Assembly (NCBI GenBank): GCA_964645005.1
Contig: CAZXYS010000055.1
Coordinates: 1 to 21,644, forward strand
Origin: CAZXYS01 sp964645005
GTDB taxonomy: Bacteria > Bacteroidota > Ignavibacteria > Kapaibacteriales > UBA2268
DNA: 21,644 nt
Direction of reading: 5' to 3'
The notes beneath the pieces are model-generated. The model saw only the letters and a program-made list of their open reading frames with translations. It was not told the DNA's origin and ran no database searches. A program made the position numbers and the translations under genes. Positions 1-7,678 of the stretch are shown piece by piece; within the stretch, counting starts at the first letter, position 1; each line of letters begins with the position of its first letter.

Positions 1-1141
1 CATATTTGAAGAATTGCGGATCGACATTGGTCTTTGGCGACATGATAGCATCCATAGAAAGGTCATCATCCCATGCAACTATGAAAGCATTCCTTTTTGC
101 TCTGGGAGTACCTTCCATGAAGGCGTAAGCTTTATAAGTACCACCTCGATCAGCTTTGAATGTTCCGTCTCCGTAAGGTGATTTAGGATAGGAAAAATCG
201 CCTTCGGAATGCTGAATCGTGTACTCTTTACCTGCGCCGCCAACATCAATCCATTTATCTGTGGATGGATATTCATTTAGTCCTCTGTATTTAATTGATT
301 CGGAGGGCATTGGACCGAAGATATAAAATTCCGCTGTACTTCCGGCTTTGGGGCTGCCGGGGAAAATTATACTCGGCTTTTTGAAGTAAACGTCTTCACC
401 ATCATAATCCCTTGTTTCGCCGTTATATTCTTCACCGGCGAAGAGGATATCGCCATCGGAAGGATAGGTGTCTTTTACGCCGCTGGTTACCTGCACTAAA
501 TAATCATAGGCATGCCCACGAGCATAATTATAGCAGCGATTTCCCCAAGACCAGTAATATGCTATTACACATGGACGATGCCTGTTCCTGTAGTCTTCAT
601 CCACAATGACTCTCATACGAAACTTACCGGTAACATCAGCGGGAACCATCAAAGGATCGCCTCTGCTGTGACCGGCTTCGGAATACATGTATTCACTAAA
701 GGTTCTTTCTCTGTTGCGTCCAGCGCGGTATGTGCGGTGAGCAAGTATAGATTCTCTATATTCGTCGTTTCTGAATATGCCGTCTTTGTTCCAGTCAATG
801 TACACTCTGTCATAATAATCGTCCCATGAATAACGGCAGCGTTTATCAATTCGAATGCTGAACTGTTGACCGGGAGTTAGTTTAACAATCTCATCTTCAA
901 AGAATTTGTAGCAATTAACACGCCTTGGTGAATGCAACAATTTTGTTTGCCCCCCTTGGGTTATTTCGATTTCCTTTATCCAGGCTCTGTAGCCATAGCA
1001 ACGGTCGTATGTGCATCCTTTCGGATAAGGGATGCAGTAGTTGTCCGGCTGAGCTGCCGCTTCTTTCACTGTTGTCAAGCCAAAAGCAGTGAACAACAAT
1101 GAAAAAATTATTGATGATAAAATCCTTATGTTCTTTTTCAT
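1..1141 (-). CDS. Secreted GEVED-domain protein, C-terminus outside the window
   Basis: The open frame runs from ATG at 1141 through the left edge; 380 codons are visible with no stop. Residues 1-31 form a signal peptide (KK, hydrophobic 6-24, then EAAAQ). The mature part is rich in Tyr, Arg and Cys (C36, C43, C48, C77, C102, C191, C203). Residues about 85-218 resemble a GEVED domain: YDRVYIDWNKDG at 110-121, then TGKFRMRVIV at 171-180, closing with GHAYDYLVQV, a variant of the usual GEVEDY block. GEVED domains are typical of extracellular or surface proteins in Bacteroidota, often alongside T9SS sorting tails; any such tail would lie outside the window. Residues 220-380 are unrecognised. A GAGGT ribosome site lies 5 nt before the ATG, which supports the start. 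Binding partner and function are unknown. Confidence 0.82.
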   Translation of the reverse strand, partial: MKKNIRILSSIIFSLLFTAFGLTTVKEAAAQPDNYCIPYPKGCTYDRCYGYRAWIKEIEITQGGQTKLLHSPRRVNCYKFFEDEIVKLTPGQQFSIRIDKRCRYSWDDYYDRVYIDWNKDGIFRNDEYRESILAHRTYRAGRNRERTFSEYMYSEAGHSRGDPLMVPADVTGKFRMRVIVDEDYRNRHRPCVIAYYWSWGNRCYNYARGHAYDYLVQVTSGVKDTYPSDGDILFAGEEYNGETRDYDGEDVYFKKPSIIFPGSPKAGSTAEFYIFGPMPSESIKYRGLNEYPSTDKWIDVGGAGKEYTIQHSEGDFSYPKSPYGDGTFKADRGGTYKAYAFMEGTPRAKRNAFIVAWDDDLSMDAIMSPKTNVDPQFFKY

Positions 1142-1504
1142 AATGGACCTCGTTTTTATGATACAAAAAACTATTTTATGAAATCCTTACTCATTTCATA
1201 TCTATTTTTGATTTAAAGTAAATTAGGTTAAATTTATATATTTTTTTGCATTAAGCGCTGTCTGCACAATCAACTTTTTCAATGAACTAGAAGAAAAAAA
1301 TCATTATTTGTAATTTTAACTACTATAATAACACACAATAGACAATTTTGTTACACTAAAATAGTAAATTTATCTATATTTTTTTGATATTATTTTCTAT
1401 ATGTTATTAGAAGTATTTTTTATTTCAGGTAGTTATATTAATAGAAAATTTCTATATTTTTTTAAAAAAAAATAATGTTTTTGCTGGGATATTTGCATTA
1501 TTAA
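1142..1504. other. AT-rich gene-free spacer with a repeated T-tract motif
   Basis: No credible reading frame or RNA gene is seen. Three near-copies of aaattt(at)ctatattttttt occur at about 1231-1249, 1366-1386 and 1446-1463. Read on the minus strand they lie upstream of the GEVED gene as A-tracts followed by TATA-like sequence. They could be upstream promoter elements or simply AT-rich drift. No exact TAnnTTTG box was found close to the gene start. Confidence 0.4.
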
Positions 1505-2101
1505 TCAAAAATCCACGAAATTTGCCAGGTGTTCGGCATCGGTAAGGTGAACCAGAACTTTATCATCGACCAGTTCTTTTACAGCCTGTTTTGCGGTGGA
1601 TATTTTCAAGTTGTGTTTATAGGCGAAATGCCAGATATCTATTGGCTCTACGGATATTTCAAGCGCCAGAAGCTGGGCTGCTGTTAATAGTTTGTTGTCT
1701 CTGAATTTTTCTTTTGCGGATTCGACCATCAACTTCGATTCTTCATCGACCATGTGGGAGGAGGTAAAGAAATAATTATCATTTTCTAACAGGTCGCATA
1801 TAGGAAATCCACGACCGTTATCTTTGACAAGTTTCGGCAGGAAAGATATGCCAACCACGTAAGGTTCTTCGCCTTCAGTGTTCCAAAGGTCATCCCAGAT
1901 GCCGGGATCGGCTTCCCGGAGCCATTCGAAGAATTCTATCTCTTTGCGGGGCAGCTTCATCATGGTTGATGCTGCAAGAACATAGGATATATCTTCAGCT
2001 TGCTTTTTGTCAATCTGCTGGAATATCTCTTCGGGGAACTCAATATATTTTTCATTGTCTGCTTTTTCAAGACACCACTGTTTTAATTCTTTGTCATTCA
2101 T
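1505..2101 (-). CDS. Hypothetical protein, 198 aa, possible C-terminal helix-turn-helix
   Basis: I do not recognise this family. ATG at 2101 is preferred over an in-frame TTG at 2125 because the promoter-like boxes at 2123-2154 would place the transcript start between the two. The protein is soluble and acidic, rich in Glu, Asp and Lys, with no signal peptide or membrane segment. The N-terminal half is helical and contains WLREADPGIWDDLW. The last 55 residues (IDIWHFAYKHNLKISTAKQAV, then KELVDDKVLVHL) look like two helices plus a short strand, as in a winged helix, so a DNA-binding or protein-interaction role is conceivable but unproven. There is no Shine-Dalgarno sequence before the ATG, as is common in Bacteroidota. 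It is a single gene flanked by long spacers. Confidence 0.75.
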   Translation of the reverse strand: MNDKELKQWCLEKADNEKYIEFPEEIFQQIDKKQAEDISYVLAASTMMKLPRKEIEFFEWLREADPGIWDDLWNTEGEEPYVVGISFLPKLVKDNGRGFPICDLLENDNYFFTSSHMVDEESKLMVESAKEKFRDNKLLTAAQLLALEISVEPIDIWHFAYKHNLKISTAKQAVKELVDDKVLVHLTDAEHLANFVDF

Positions 2102-2122
2102 AATTTTAGAGCTAATATAATA

Positions 2123-2154
2123 CAAAAATACAATTTCAGATAAGGGGTCTCAAA
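2123..2154 (-). promoter_or_regulatory. Bacteroidota-type promoter (TTTG / TAnnTTTG)
   Basis: On the minus strand a TTTG box (2154-2151) is followed after 20 nt by TATTTTTG (2130-2123). This matches the -33/-7 pattern known for the primary sigma factor of Bacteroidetes. The predicted transcript start is near 2116, giving a 15-nt leader to the ATG at 2101. It is the best promoter match in the window. Confidence 0.55.
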
Positions 2155-2411
2155 AGTCGTTTTTGACTATCCTTAGACTCCGCTCCGTGAAAAATCTAAA
2201 AGAACGTAAATTATTATATCTTAATATGTTACAAAATACATTAGTTGCTATACTAATTTATTTCCAGCATTTTGCAATATTCAATACTCTCTTTATTTTA
2301 TACAAAACGCTATTAATAGGTTAAGTAACTAATTTCGCTAATGAATATTTTTCAGCTTGTTAATTTTTTTTACCCGGAAAATTCATTATAACAATTCCCT
2401 CCTCCCTAAAT

Positions 2412-2486
2412 CCCTTCTCCCAAGTGGAGAAGGGACTTTCAGTGTAAAAAGAAATTCTTACGCCCTTCTCCCGGCGGGAGAAGGGC
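2412..2486. repeat. Twin-hairpin dispersed repeat (CCCTTCTCC type)
   Basis: There are two successive inverted repeats. The first is CCCTTCTCC (2412-2420), a 5-nt loop, then GGAGAAGGG (2426-2434). The second is GCCCTTCTCCC (2462-2472), loop GGC, then GGGAGAAGGGC (2476-2486), a perfect 11-bp stem. It is followed by ctggagatgaggg, the tail seen in a very widespread bacterial intergenic repeat whose spurious translation reads like LLPAGEGLEMRG. It is non-coding and probably a mobile REP-like palindromic element. Confidence 0.65.
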
Positions 2487-2595
2487 TGGAGATGAGGGGG
2501 AATAAGAGATTGTTCATGTTCTTTAATGCAAAATTTGGGTTCAATTATCCCGGATTTTTCATTAAATATGTACATTTATTTGTAATCTCTTGCAA

Positions 2596-2662
2596 CAGCA
2601 TGCTTTAGCTTGCTGGTTTTTCGAAGTTTTCCAGTTCCTTTGCAAAGTGCTAAAGCACTTTG
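2596..2662. repeat. Pair of palindromes around a GCTTTAGC / GCTAAAGC core
   Basis: The first palindrome is CAGCATGC-TTTA-GCTTGCTG at 2596-2615, with one T-T mismatch in the stem. The second is CAAAGTGCT-AA-AGCACTTTG at 2643-2662, a perfect 9-bp stem. They share the TTTAGC / GCTAAA core in opposite orientation and together resemble a REP-type dispersed element. Further downstream, 2709-2742 (GGTTAAA ... TTTAACC, then T-rich on the minus strand) is a weak terminator candidate for the exonuclease gene. Nothing else is recognised in 2155-2793. Confidence 0.5.
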
Positions 2663-2793
2663 TTGCTAATATTTATGAGCAAAACCAAATTTTCCAATGC
2701 AAAAAGTGGGTTAAAAGCAACTTTAGCCCTTAATCTTTAACCTGCTGACAATACCAACTCAAATTAGAATCAGCAATTAACCTAATCAAGGGG

Positions 2794-3600
2794 TCAAAGG
2801 TCCATCTCAAGCACGACCGGACAATGATCCGAGCCCTCTTCTTCAGGCTGCTGCACTGCATTTTTCACATATTGCGAAAGGTCTTCTGTGACGAAATTAT
2901 AGTCAATCCGCCAGCCGACGTTATTCTCTCGGGCTCTGCCGCGCCAGCTCCACCAGATGTAGTGTCCGCTTTCCTTAGTGAACATGCGGAAAGTGTCCAC
3001 ATAGCCGAGTTTCACTATCCAGTCCAGCTTCTCCCGCTCGACGGGCATAAAGCCGGAAGTTTCCACATTCTCTTTCGGGCGCGCCAGGTCGATTTCTTTG
3101 TGAGCAGTATTATAATCTCCGGAAACAATGAGCTTTCTTCCCTGTTTCCTCAACTTTTCCGCATAATTGAAGAATGCATCGTAAAAATCCAATTTGAAGT
3201 TGAGCCGCTCGGAATCGGCGTACCCCTTCGGGAAGTAAACATTCATCAGCACGAAATTGCCGAAATCCGTTTCCACTAACCGCCCTTCCTGATCGAACCT
3301 GTCCACGCCAAATTTATAATTCACCTTCTCCGGCTTATGCTTGGTGAATGTCGCAACGCCGCTATAACCCTTCTTCACCTCGCTGGAATGATAGAACGCC
3401 TCATAGCCCACCGGCTGGCGCAATTCTTCATTGATTTGCTCTACATGCGCTTTTGTTTCCTGCAGGCAGATTATATCGGGGTCTTCCCGCCGGATATAAT
3501 CGAAAAGCTTGTTATCCTGCGTTATTTTATCATACTTTTTCTTTTTATTCTGCCCGGTTATCGCTCTATAGCCGTTAATGTTCCATGTAATAATTTTCAT
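2794..3600 (-). CDS. xth: Exodeoxyribonuclease III / AP endonuclease (EEP family)
   Basis: 268 aa, the normal length for ExoIII/ExoA enzymes, which cut DNA 5' of abasic sites and degrade one strand 3'-5' in base-excision repair. All signature blocks are present: WNING (6-10), LQETK (46-50, metal-binding E48), NVYFPKG (120-126), SGDYNTAH (160-167, D162 and N164), GWRIDYNF (229-236) and SDHCPV (257-262, D258 and catalytic H259). ATG at 3600 is chosen because MKIITWNING is the family's standard N-terminus; the 13 codons upstream begin with TTG and look like leader sequence. The protein is cytoplasmic. It lies about 50 nt downstream of a beta-CASP remnant on the same strand and may be read through from there. 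The xth/exoA naming is by family only. Confidence 0.93.
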   Translation of the reverse strand: MKIITWNINGYRAITGQNKKKKYDKITQDNKLFDYIRREDPDIICLQETKAHVEQINEELRQPVGYEAFYHSSEVKKGYSGVATFTKHKPEKVNYKFGVDRFDQEGRLVETDFGNFVLMNVYFPKGYADSERLNFKLDFYDAFFNYAEKLRKQGRKLIVSGDYNTAHKEIDLARPKENVETSGFMPVEREKLDWIVKLGYVDTFRMFTKESGHYIWWSWRGRARENNVGWRIDYNFVTEDLSQYVKNAVQQPEEEGSDHCPVVLEMDL

Positions 3601-3648
3601 AAGAATTTTCTTGATAAGTATTAAAATTAAAGGCTGCAAAATAACAAA

Positions 3649-4065
3649 TTAACTGCTGATTTCATATTCAGTTCCGATCTCGGGTATTCGTACATTCGTC
3701 TGGGGAAGATTCTCTTTGGCGAACAGAGCCAGATTCTCGCAGGCATCCGTATCGCCGTGAACCGCGAACAGGTCTTTTGGCTTCACTGTTATGATATAAT
3801 CCTGCAAATCCTCTTTTCGCGCATGGGAAGTGAATCTGAAATGCTCAACTTGACAAGCCCGCTTCATCTTCTTCCCGGCGAAGGAAAATTCTTTTCCTCG
3901 CTCGGAACGCAGCAGGTCATGTCCCGGCGTCTCCTGATCGACGTACCCGACAAATGCAATACCGTAATTATTCCTCATAAACCACGATTTCGCCAGATTG
4001 AACGAGAGCGTCCCTTTATTCATCATCCCGCTCTGGACAACCACCATCGCCGGCTCTTTAAGTAA
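3649..4065 (-). pseudogene. C-terminal remnant of a beta-CASP MBL-fold RNA/DNA nuclease
   Basis: The open frame after a TAA at 4068-4066 reads LLKEPAMVVVQSGMMNKG and continues for about 135 residues to the stop at 3649. It matches only the end of the beta-CASP/RMMBL family (RNA-processing nucleases such as RNase J and CPSF73 relatives, usually 450 aa or more): the SGMM..G block, then FRFTSHARKEDLQDYI and DLFAVHGDTDACENL. The whole MBL domain with its HxHxDH motif is missing, and 9 nt upstream lies the stop of the kelch gene (4074). An internal ATG at 4047, with an AAAGAG stretch 6 nt before it, could still express a 132-aa product, but it could not form the active site. I read it as a gene truncated at its 5' end by rearrangement. 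Confidence 0.75.
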
Positions 4066-4073
4066 TTAATATA

Positions 4074-6782
4074 CTATTCGAATACTATCATTTTCGTAGT
4101 TTCGGTGAAGCTCTCTCCAACAACTTTAATAATATAAATTCCTCCGGCCATATTCGAGGCGTCGATCGGGAAATTATGGAAACCGGCCGGGAGTATGCCG
4201 CTGTACAGATTGATAATTTCGCTGCCAAGAGCATCGTAAATCTTAATATTTACATTTTCTTCGCTTTGCAGTTGAAGGCCGAAAGTTGCCGTTTCTTCCA
4301 CAGGATTGGGCAATACATTGCTCAGAATTTTGCCCGGTGCCTGGTCGTAAGAGATAACTTTCCAGTCTTTCTCTTTGGGCTGGGGAAAGAGATTTTCGCC
4401 GGGGTAGAAAAAGCCGCTGACGAGCCCGTCGAAATCCATGTACCTGTCATTCAGGAAATCGTACACTTGCTGCGGATTCTTGCTGCCGCTCATGTCGAAG
4501 AATTCGTTGTAAAGCATCAGGTCGGCTATCTTTCCGCCAAAGTGATGCGAATATGTCTCGCCGGTCGAGAAGTTATGGAATCGTGTTCGCGCCGCGCCGC
4601 CAACACCTGAAAGATCGTTTTCTTTTGTCAGCCCTCTGAAATCTACCAAAGGTGAAGCCGCAACAGGAATATTTCCGCTGCGGGTATTCACTATCGCGCG
4701 GAAACGCTTCGTAGCGGCATTGTATTCCAAATTGGCAAGATATACTTCTTCCGGATCCAAGGGGTACAGATCGGAGCCGTCTGCCGGGTCGAAGACAAGA
4801 AATCTCTGCTCGAAACGGTTCCACATGCCAAAGCAAAGCTTGCCGTTCGAAATGTACATGTTCATACCCGAGAGCGGCCCGCCTGTTTCGAATATAACCT
4901 GGTTCCCATTGGAATAATATGGAAGTTCTTCTCCGGAGTCATCTATTTTTGTCCCGGTCTGGAATACTATAAATAATGATTTGTCTTCGGCCACAGGCGA
5001 CCATCTGTCCGCATGGCCGGAAGTTATCTCCTGATGATACGGACAGGCAAGTATATCCGACAATCCGTAACCCGTAAGAGTATAATCCAACACGAACTCA
5101 ACTCCCGGCGATCCGTGGATTCCATTTGATTCATTTCTATACTGAGGTATCCTCTTGTTGTCTGCTATTGTTGCATCCTCCTGCGCGGGGACTGGCGCCG
5201 AATCTTCCCATAAATCAACAGGATCGCCATTGTCCATACCCTGAAGGCTGTGAGGGTTGAGCCAAAGTGCGAGGTCGTCGGCATAAGGCGGATCGATTGG
5301 TTCTTCGCCAGTGTCGTTGTATATCCAGGTTTCGTCGTCTTTGCCGGCAAGGCTCGATTCGGCATCGCCTCCGAAAAGAAGCGCCATGTAGCCGCCGAGG
5401 TAAGCCATTGCATGTATTTGTCGTGCCGATGGGTGGGGCGGATAGGGATTGATCGTCCATGCATTGTCGCTGAGGTCGAACACCCATGTATCATCTTCGA
5501 ATCCAAGAGCGCTGTTCCCGCCAAACATGAGAACCATGTCCTCGCCTATGTATGCCATATCAAGGCGTTTTCTTGCTGATGGCAATGGAGACGGGGGATT
5601 TGGATTTTGCCACTGACCGCTTGTCTTATCGAAAAGCCATGTATCATTATAATCGTTTAGCAATGTTCCGCCGCCGAACATCAATGCTTTGCCATAGTCT
5701 ATTCGTGCCATTGCCTGGCGGAACCTATTTGCAGGCTTCGGGCCCGATAAAGCCGTTTCCGTCCATTTATTCTCGCTCAGATCGAATATCCAGGTGTCAT
5801 TCCGGAACTGCAGCACACCGCTGCCGCCGAACATCAGAACCTGATCGTCACCGAGATATGCCATTGAATGGTAGAACCTTTTGACAGGCAATCCCGTGAC
5901 CGGATTAAGTTTGGTCCATGTCAGGTCGCTCAGGTCGAAGAGCCATGTTTCATTATCAAATAAATTATCATCGACGCCGCCAAAGAGAAGAACACGGTCT
6001 TTGCCGATATATGCCATATCCGTCTTATATCTTGGCGATGGTACGGCTGTGTTGATCAGCGGTGTCAGATTAGTCCATTTATTCATGCTTTTATCATATA
6101 ACCATGTTTCATTGTTCAGGGCATCCCATCCGCCGAACATCAAAACCTTGTCGCCGCCGATATATGACATTACATGCCCGAAACGAGCGCTGGGACTGGT
6201 TGCGGGAAATTTTTGCGTCCAGGGCCCTTGGGGCGCAGTGCCTTGAATATAATGCAATGTTATTTCAACTTTCTTAACGAAAAGTTTCTCTGGCCCCAGC
6301 TTCCAGGGCTTTATAACATCGAATGCATTGATTCCGCCGTAGATATATTCCGGCAGGCCGCCGGGATCGCTTTTTGACAGAGAATGAGCGCTACAGTCAT
6401 CGCATTTGCAAGTCCCGGAAAACTGGCTTTCATTTATGAGCGAATTGTTTAACTCAAAACGGAAAGGGACGGTGCCGGGGTATTTTCTTATTATCCAATT
6501 CCCGTTCACTTTTTCAGGTGCGCCCCATGCACATGCAGTTCCATATAATGTCACATCGATCCCTGTAACAATATTACCCATAGGTACCGGATCGTTGAAC
6601 ATTTTGGTATCTCTTGAAAACATTGACGAGAAACTCGTATAACCACTATGCCCGTCGCCGGGACACAGGCAATCCTCCTGATAGGACTTATCATAATGAA
6701 TGACAAAACTTATCTGGCCTGATTCGGCAACGCTTATTATAAGAATAATCATTAGTAAGATAAAAGCGTAAATTCTCTTCAT
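4074..6782 (-). CDS. Large secreted kelch-repeat protein with T9SS sorting domain
   Basis: 902 aa. Residues 1-22 are a signal peptide. Residues 24-180 form a Cys-containing N-terminal domain (C38, C40, C84, C125, C127, C130) that I do not recognise. Six kelch repeats span about 195-490, each with (L/M)(L/M)FGG followed by (N/D)(D/E)TW(L/I/V)(F/Y) (FGG at 216, 267, 318, 369, 420 and 470), enough for one six-bladed propeller. Residues about 499-765 resemble a LamG/concanavalin-A-like module, including SGVGGAARTRFHNFSTGETY. Residues 818-902 are a type A T9SS sorting domain (VLPNPVEETATF, IYDALGSEI, GGIYIIKVVG). It is therefore probably exported by Sec and then attached to or released from the surface by T9SS. 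An AAAGGA site 7 nt before the ATG supports the start. The ligand is unknown. A decayed paralogue of its C-terminal third lies just upstream. Confidence 0.9.
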   Translation of the reverse strand: MKRIYAFILLMIILIISVAESGQISFVIHYDKSYQEDCLCPGDGHSGYTSFSSMFSRDTKMFNDPVPMGNIVTGIDVTLYGTACAWGAPEKVNGNWIIRKYPGTVPFRFELNNSLINESQFSGTCKCDDCSAHSLSKSDPGGLPEYIYGGINAFDVIKPWKLGPEKLFVKKVEITLHYIQGTAPQGPWTQKFPATSPSARFGHVMSYIGGDKVLMFGGWDALNNETWLYDKSMNKWTNLTPLINTAVPSPRYKTDMAYIGKDRVLLFGGVDDNLFDNETWLFDLSDLTWTKLNPVTGLPVKRFYHSMAYLGDDQVLMFGGSGVLQFRNDTWIFDLSENKWTETALSGPKPANRFRQAMARIDYGKALMFGGGTLLNDYNDTWLFDKTSGQWQNPNPPSPLPSARKRLDMAYIGEDMVLMFGGNSALGFEDDTWVFDLSDNAWTINPYPPHPSARQIHAMAYLGGYMALLFGGDAESSLAGKDDETWIYNDTGEEPIDPPYADDLALWLNPHSLQGMDNGDPVDLWEDSAPVPAQEDATIADNKRIPQYRNESNGIHGSPGVEFVLDYTLTGYGLSDILACPYHQEITSGHADRWSPVAEDKSLFIVFQTGTKIDDSGEELPYYSNGNQVIFETGGPLSGMNMYISNGKLCFGMWNRFEQRFLVFDPADGSDLYPLDPEEVYLANLEYNAATKRFRAIVNTRSGNIPVAASPLVDFRGLTKENDLSGVGGAARTRFHNFSTGETYSHHFGGKIADLMLYNEFFDMSGSKNPQQVYDFLNDRYMDFDGLVSGFFYPGENLFPQPKEKDWKVISYDQAPGKILSNVLPNPVEETATFGLQLQSEENVNIKIYDALGSEIINLYSGILPAGFHNFPIDASNMAGGIYIIKVVGESFTETTKMIVFE

Positions 6783-6823
6783 ATTCTAATCCTTTTACTA
6801 CAGATACATTTTACTATTCATAA

Positions 6824-6831
6824 CAAAAATA
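6824..6831 (-). promoter_or_regulatory. Probable -7 box (TATTTTTG) of the kelch/T9SS gene
   Basis: TATTTTTG on the minus strand fits the TAnnTTTG consensus and predicts a leader of about 35 nt to the ATG at 6782. The expected TTTG about 20 nt upstream is only TTTA, so the match is partial. Confidence 0.4.
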
Positions 6832-6864
6832 AGAAATACAAAATTCTTTGTAAATACCATGAAT

Positions 6865-6887
6865 CCGGTATTTTATAAAAATACCGG
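6865..6887. promoter_or_regulatory. Perfect 10-bp palindrome CCGGTATTTT-ATA-AAAATACCGG
   Basis: The dyad lies about 35 nt upstream of the probable -7 box of the kelch gene and downstream of the terminator of the decayed paralogue. It has no T-tract after it in either direction that would make it a good terminator, so an operator or a cruciform-forming site is more likely. Confidence 0.5.
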
Positions 6888-6890
6888 AAA

Positions 6891-6920
6891 CTACGTATTT
6901 CTCTACGTATTTTCCCGTAG
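6891..6920. repeat. Tandem CTACGTATTT motif plus inverted CGTAG
   Basis: CTACGTATTT occurs at 6891-6900 and again at 6903-6912. The second copy also pairs with CGTAG at 6916-6920 (5-bp stem, 8-nt loop). Each copy contains the palindrome TACGTA. Position and symmetry suggest regulator binding sites upstream of the kelch gene promoter; the regulator is unknown. Confidence 0.4.
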
Positions 6921-6937
6921 ATGAAAATATGGGCAAC

Positions 6938-6972
6938 AAAAAAAACTCCCAGAGGTTCGATACCTTCGGGAG
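6938..6972 (-). terminator. Rho-independent terminator of the decayed T9SS gene
   Basis: On the minus strand CTCCC-ga-AGG, a 7-nt loop, CCT-ct-GGGAG is followed directly by eight T residues. It lies 58 nt downstream of the remnant's stop codon at 7030 and still looks functional although the gene has decayed. Confidence 0.8.
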
Positions 6973-7029
6973 CTTTATAATTTACTCTGAACCGATGATT
7001 ATAATCGTCAGTTCAACTTTAATTATCAA

Positions 7030-7590
7030 TTACTTGCTGAGAATGACCTTGCCGCTCTTGACAAAGCCGTCGCCTGTGGCGCAAAAGATGTACATACCGT
7101 TGACGAGGTCAGTGCCGTCGATCGTGAAATCGTAGATGCCTTCGCCGAGGCTGCCCTTGTATATATTGAGCACTTTGTTGCCCATGTTGTCGAACACTTA
7201 GATCGTCACATTTTGCGATTCGGGAATGTTCAGACTGAATTCAGTAGTATTAACGAACGGATTCGGATAAGCTTCACTGAGCTGCGCTTGGCTCATATCG
7301 TACAGAACTCTGTCATAAACTTTCCATTCGCCCTGCTTGGGAGAGCTCCGGTTGATGGATAAATAAAGTTTGTACCGTATCTGTCGTTCAAATATCCATA
7401 AACATTCGAAACTTCTGAAAGATTGAAAAACTTGGAATCATAAAGAAGGACATCACCGACAGCGCCGCCAAAATAATCCGAATATGTCTCTCCTGTGCTA
7501 TAGTCATGGTATCGGGTACGGTATGCGCCACCTACACCTGAATAATCGTTCGGATAGTTGGCATCTTTTGTTAATCCGCTCAGTGTGACA
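7030..7590 (-). pseudogene. Decayed T9SS cargo gene: LamG-like end plus sorting domain
   Basis: Reading the minus strand from about 7590 gives VTLSGLTKDANYPNDYSGVG and then a stretch with TGETYSDYFGG and YGYLNDRYG. A frameshift near 7338-7350 follows, then WKVYDRVLYDM, AYPNPFVNTTEFSLNIPES, an in-frame TAA at 7200-7198, and finally VFDNMGNKVLN and GMYIFCATGDGFVKSGKVIL to the stop at 7030. This follows the C-terminal third of the neighbouring kelch protein block by block (SGVGGA.RTR.H..STGETYS, YxxLNDRY, the PNP sorting motif). The 5' part is absent. One frameshift, one nonsense codon and a missing N-terminus make it a pseudogene. The original stop and terminator are retained. It was probably a tandem paralogue of the kelch gene. 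Confidence 0.85.
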
Positions 7591-7678
7591 AAAACAAGTG
7601 TTCATGGGAGTGTCACATTGAACTGAGTCGAACTAAGACTACAATTCCTTACTTTTGAGTTACCCTCTAAGGCTGCTC

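Noticed and set aside
512..849. Short open frames on both strands within 400-1170
   Set aside because: They overlap the GEVED gene, whose long frame with signal peptide, ribosome site and domain motifs is far better supported.
2357..2608. Open frames on both strands through the CCCTTCTCC hairpins
   Set aside because: They are the usual spurious translations of this dispersed repeat (LLPAGEG-type peptides).
2709..2742. Terminator of the exonuclease III gene
   Set aside because: The stem is 7 bp with a 20-nt loop and a weak T-tract; it is mentioned under the repeat entry but not called as a feature.
6891..6920. CTACGTATTT repeats as a mini CRISPR array
   Set aside because: There are only two 10-bp copies 2 nt apart, with no spacers and no cas genes.
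4074..7678. Idea that the kelch gene inserted into an intact beta-CASP gene, leaving the N-terminal half upstream
   Set aside because: The upstream region holds only a decayed T9SS paralogue; no MBL-domain sequence was found on either strand.
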